Positions 61,601 through 64,000 of a DNA stretch of 64,000 bases are shown here, one piece after another. Location of the stretch: NCBI GenBank assembly GCA_032209605.1, contig JASFXZ010000003.1, positions 32,638,762-32,702,761 of the forward strand, in the 5' to 3' direction. The DNA is from Mactromeris polynyma. Lineage: Eukaryota > Mollusca > Bivalvia > Venerida > Mactridae. The translations under genes were made by a program, and so were the position numbers. The notes beneath the pieces are model-generated. The model saw only the letters and a list, made by a program, of their open reading frames with translations, had not been told where the DNA came from and did no database searches. Position 1 is the stretch's first letter. Each line of letters opens with the position of its first letter.

Positions 61601-63694
61601 TGTGTTCCTTCTAGAGTGGTAAATGTGTGGTTGACCCCTAGGTGTATCGTGATAAGATTATATGAAACTTAAAACCTCAGAGTGATATTGATGTATCACC
61701 ATTGTAAGATCGTGATAAGAGTTGAAATGCTTAAATTTCTCTGAAAATAAAATGAGTAATGAATACATCATTGTTCTAAAGTAACATTGTCAATGTCGTT
61801 AAATGATACCATCACATTTTCCAAAAAATATAGCAGTACATCACAGACATCATTATGTCCGTTGCGTCATTAAACTTAGGACAAAGCTTGGCTGGAATGC
61901 TAATGTATGTCACAATATTGTCTCAAACACGTCCATTAAGTATGCAATGGAACGTATGTATTAATATGTAATTGATATGTAAATTAAAATCCATGGGTAT
62001 TTAGATCTTGCTGCAGTCACCAAGTTCTTTAAAATATGTCTTATATACACAATTGAGATGTTTAAATACACGAGTGTATACTGAGTGTCGATAAGGAAGA
62101 AAAAGTCAAATGGCACTTAAAAGTACAATCGCTTAGAATCACCTTATTAAGTAAATGCTACACGTGATACACAATGAATCATTTTGCTCATATAAATGTA
62201 ATTAGCGTCCAAACTCATTCATTTGACTAAGTAACACATTTCATTATTCTTCAACTAGGTGCAATGGATGAAACAAAATGGTTTTGCGGGAGTCATGGTA
62301 TGGGCCATGGACTTGGACGATTTCAAGGGAACAACTTGTGGACAAGGAAAATATCCTCTCATGAACGCTATAAATAAGGAACTCCGAGGAACGATTGCAT
62401 TGCCACCAAAGTCCAGACCGTGAGTAAAATTGTGGTTTTACTTTTTCTTTCTTCGCGAATATTAACCAAAAGTAGTGTAATACAACCATGTGATCTCAGC
62501 TTTTTATGTTGTTAAGTTTAATTGTTTTTCAGGCATATATGACAAATTGCTGTTTGCAAATGTTTATAGATACATATATTTACTTACAGAAACAGGATCA
62601 ACGCAGACCCAGCACCACCAGTGGTAAATAACAACAACAATGCCTGGAACAACGACAACAGCTGGAATAATAATAACAATAACAATAATTGGCAAAATAA
62701 CCAACCACCACCAACAACAACAACAACAACACCACCAAGTACGTGAGCTGTTTTAATGATTTTATTTGTTTGAAGCTATAAATGTTAAGTATTATTTGAG
62801 TTAACACGTATAATGAATACATAACAAAGGTAGCATGCACTCCAAATAAGGAAACTTGTAAGCTCCATTATACTAAGCTCGTCGATGCTTGAACACCTAA
62901 TTGATGTCGTCATTAGAGCAAATGGTTGTCGGATTGTAACGTACGCACTGCACACTGCATAATTCATGGTTTAAATCAGACTTAATTACAGATCCATCTT
63001 TCAAATGTAAATTGTGATCCCTGGTCTATAGTACGACTGTGGTGTCAGATAAAAACAGGATTGGTGCAATCGTAATATTATGGTGATTTTAGAAACGACA
63101 TTGATTGAAGGATTGGTAGTGTAATCGAGAATTTTAATTTTATTTACAGATTTACCACACTTGACGAATGAGTTTAAGTGCCCTCCTAATGAAAACACAT
63201 ATTTCCCAAGTCCAAACACTTGTGAGGATTACTTCATTTGTGCCAGTGGTTTGACATTTAAATTTACATGCTCTCCACCATTGCTTTGGAATGCAGTAAA
63301 CAAGTTCTGTGATTGGCCAGCAAATGTCCCAAATTGCAACAAGAAGCCAGTGAATACACAACAAGCTATTATACCTAGAACAAGAAAACCAACAACAACA
63401 ACAACCACAACAACAACTACTACTACAACGACAACAACTCCCAGACCTACAACTCGACGAATATTCCGACGCCCCACAACCAGAAGACCAAGGCGTATTG
63501 TCCGTCCCTTCACACGTAGACCAACGCGTATTGTCCGTCCCTCCACACCTAGACCAATGAATTTGCCGACAACTCAATCGCCAGTTGGTCAGCCGACACC
63601 ACCATGGTTAGATTGGTCTGCATGGATTTCAGAATTCTGGAAAGCTTTGACATCAATGACTGGTGGACAAAATACATTAATGCGTGAGTATTGA
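52629..63694 (+). CDS. Secreted GH18 chitinase, one CBM14, cationic tail (gene 2)
   Basis: Tandem paralogue of gene 1, about 10.9 kb downstream. Coding exons: 52629-52695, 54756-54942, 56143-56298, 56654-56750, 57473-57597, 60278-60401, 60676-60861, 61280-61399, 62259-62419, 62590-62738, 63150-63694; total 1917 nt, 638 aa plus TGA, all borders GT...AG and in phase. Order: signal peptide 1-19 ([21 protein letters not shown]); GH18 about 22-395 with GGWN, catalytic [11 protein letters not shown] (acid E149), MTYDLHGSW (219-227), YGRSF and [10 protein letters not shown]; an Asn/Trp-rich linker ([12 protein letters not shown]) to about 457; CBM14 with Cys 468, 482, 488, 498, 511, 520; then a run of 16 or so Thr and an Arg/Pro-rich tail with [17 protein letters not shown]. 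Catalytic residues are intact. Compared with gene 1 it has an extra intron after FLR and lacks the Thr/Pro repeat exons and second CBM14. The end is uncertain: a strong donor GTGAGT at 63684 could splice to exons beyond the window. Confidence 0.9.
52696..54755 (+). other. Gene 2 intron 1, nothing recognised
   Basis: A 2.1-kb AT-rich intron between the signal-peptide exon and the first GH18 exon. The corresponding intron in gene 1 is 490 bp and no similarity was seen by eye. Confidence 0.45.
54943..56142 (+). other. Gene 2 intron 2, nothing recognised
   Basis: A 1.2-kb intron at the same position and phase (AT/G of the Met codon in MKGM) as the repeat-filled 3.85-kb intron 2 of gene 1. Confidence 0.45.
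56299..56653 (+). other. Gene 2-specific intron before the catalytic motif
   Basis: A 355-bp intron splitting the Arg codon of RFL(R) (AG/G), nine bases before the catalytic [11 protein letters not shown]. Gene 1 has this region as one 253-nt exon; 156 + 97 nt in gene 2 equals the same 253 nt, so the intron was gained or lost without altering coding length. Confidence 0.88.
57598..60277 (+). other. Gene 2 intron 5
   Basis: A 2.7-kb intron holding the interspersed 74-bp repeat copy 2 (58423-58496). Open frames at 58591-58866 and 59021-59326 are chance-size and lack recognisable domains. Confidence 0.45.
58423..58496 (+). repeat. Interspersed repeat, copy 2
   Basis: Near-identical to 9755-9828, including ATGTTGCACAACAAATCTTA and GCGCCGACCATC. 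Same orientation. Differs by one base in the T-run lengths. Confidence 0.75.
61400..62258 (+). other. Gene 2 intron 8, nothing recognised
   Basis: An 859-bp AT-rich intron. No mobile element or exon recognised. Confidence 0.45.
62590..62738 (+). other. Asn/Trp-rich linker exon, gene 2
   Basis: Encodes residues 408-457. After DPAPPVV comes a stretch in which Asn alternates with isolated Trp ([12 protein letters not shown] and NNWQNN), then PPP and a run of Thr. It occupies the same place as the Thr/Pro linker of gene 1 but shares little sequence with it. The AAT/AAC/ACA microsatellite-like codons suggest expansion by replication slippage. Confidence 0.85.
63150..63694 (+). other. CBM14 and cationic tail exon, gene 2
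   Basis: Six cysteines in CBM14 spacing, then [17 protein letters not shown], a pure Thr run from ACA/ACT codons, and a tail where [14 protein letters not shown] and two similar segments ([22 protein letters not shown]) repeat. It ends with [18 protein letters not shown] and a TGA. The tail is strongly positive. The donor-like C/GTGAGT at 63683/63684 lies 11 bases before the stop. Confidence 0.8.
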
Positions 63695-63969
63695 CATTGT
63701 TATAATCACCTTACATTCTGATATAGTTTTACCTTTTAATCACTTCATATTCTAGTATACATGACTGTGTTATGTAGAACAGAACAGACTTTCAATGTTT
63801 GGACTCGTTTATAATGCTTTATATAACATATAATTGTTTGAATTGTAATTTTATTTATGTTACATTGTTATAAGTAATAACATAATCTTCTCCGCATATG
63901 TTTACATATGATTGTATATATTTGTAAATATGTTGTCCTCATGGGCTGCAAGGCTTATTGGATTTTGAA

Positions 63970-63975
63970 AATAAA
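63970..63975 (+). terminator. Polyadenylation signal, chitinase gene 2
   Basis: AATAAA 276 bp after the TGA. It supports gene 2 ending inside the window, unless the donor at 63684 is used. The 63695-64000 stretch holds nothing else recognised. Confidence 0.5.
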
Positions 63976-64000
63976 GCATACATATATTAACGTCCGTGAT

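Overview
The window is animal nuclear DNA: AT-rich, with intron-split genes (GT...AG borders), large introns, tRNA-derived SINEs, DNA transposons and long satellite arrays. The SINE sequences and the secreted chitinases with CBM14 domains suggest a mollusc, probably a bivalve. This is inferred from repeat style and gene architecture, and the species cannot be named from sequence alone.

Layout. 1-10 kb is repeat-dominated: a pogo-like MITE (395-497), a G-rich 21-bp minisatellite (641-2080), a SINE with a 13-bp target-site duplication (2893-3118), a 3 x 46-bp repeat and a 10/20-bp satellite (7409-9093). A structurally complete PIF/Harbinger transposon with TTA duplications occupies 10844-14066. 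It carries a frameshifted DDE transposase and a convergent, frameshifted MADF/Myb-like gene. A 3.9-kb array of a 42-bp unit fills 15322-19225. After about 2.9 kb of intergenic DNA comes chitinase gene 1 (coding 22096-41693, 14 coding exons, 719 aa). Next is about 11 kb of intergenic DNA with a dimeric SINE, a ~183-bp repeat, a simple repeat and a second pogo-like MITE. Chitinase gene 2 (52629-63694, 11 coding exons, 638 aa as modelled) closes the window.

The two chitinases are same-strand tandem paralogues. Both models were built by hand from splice sites; every exon junction keeps frame to the stop, and most GH18 exons match in length and phase. Both keep the catalytic DxxDxDxE motif. They differ behind the catalytic domain. 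Gene 1 has a Thr/Pro mucin-like linker containing a duplicated exon and two CBM14 chitin-binding domains. Gene 2 has an Asn/Trp-rich linker, one CBM14 and a Thr-run plus Arg/Pro-rich cationic tail. Gene 2 also has an intron just upstream of the catalytic motif that gene 1 lacks. No other convincing protein-coding host gene was found; long open frames in the satellites follow from repeat units divisible by three. No clearly novel biological system was identified. The most unusual items are the gene 2 tail and linker, the linker-exon duplication, and the satellite structures.
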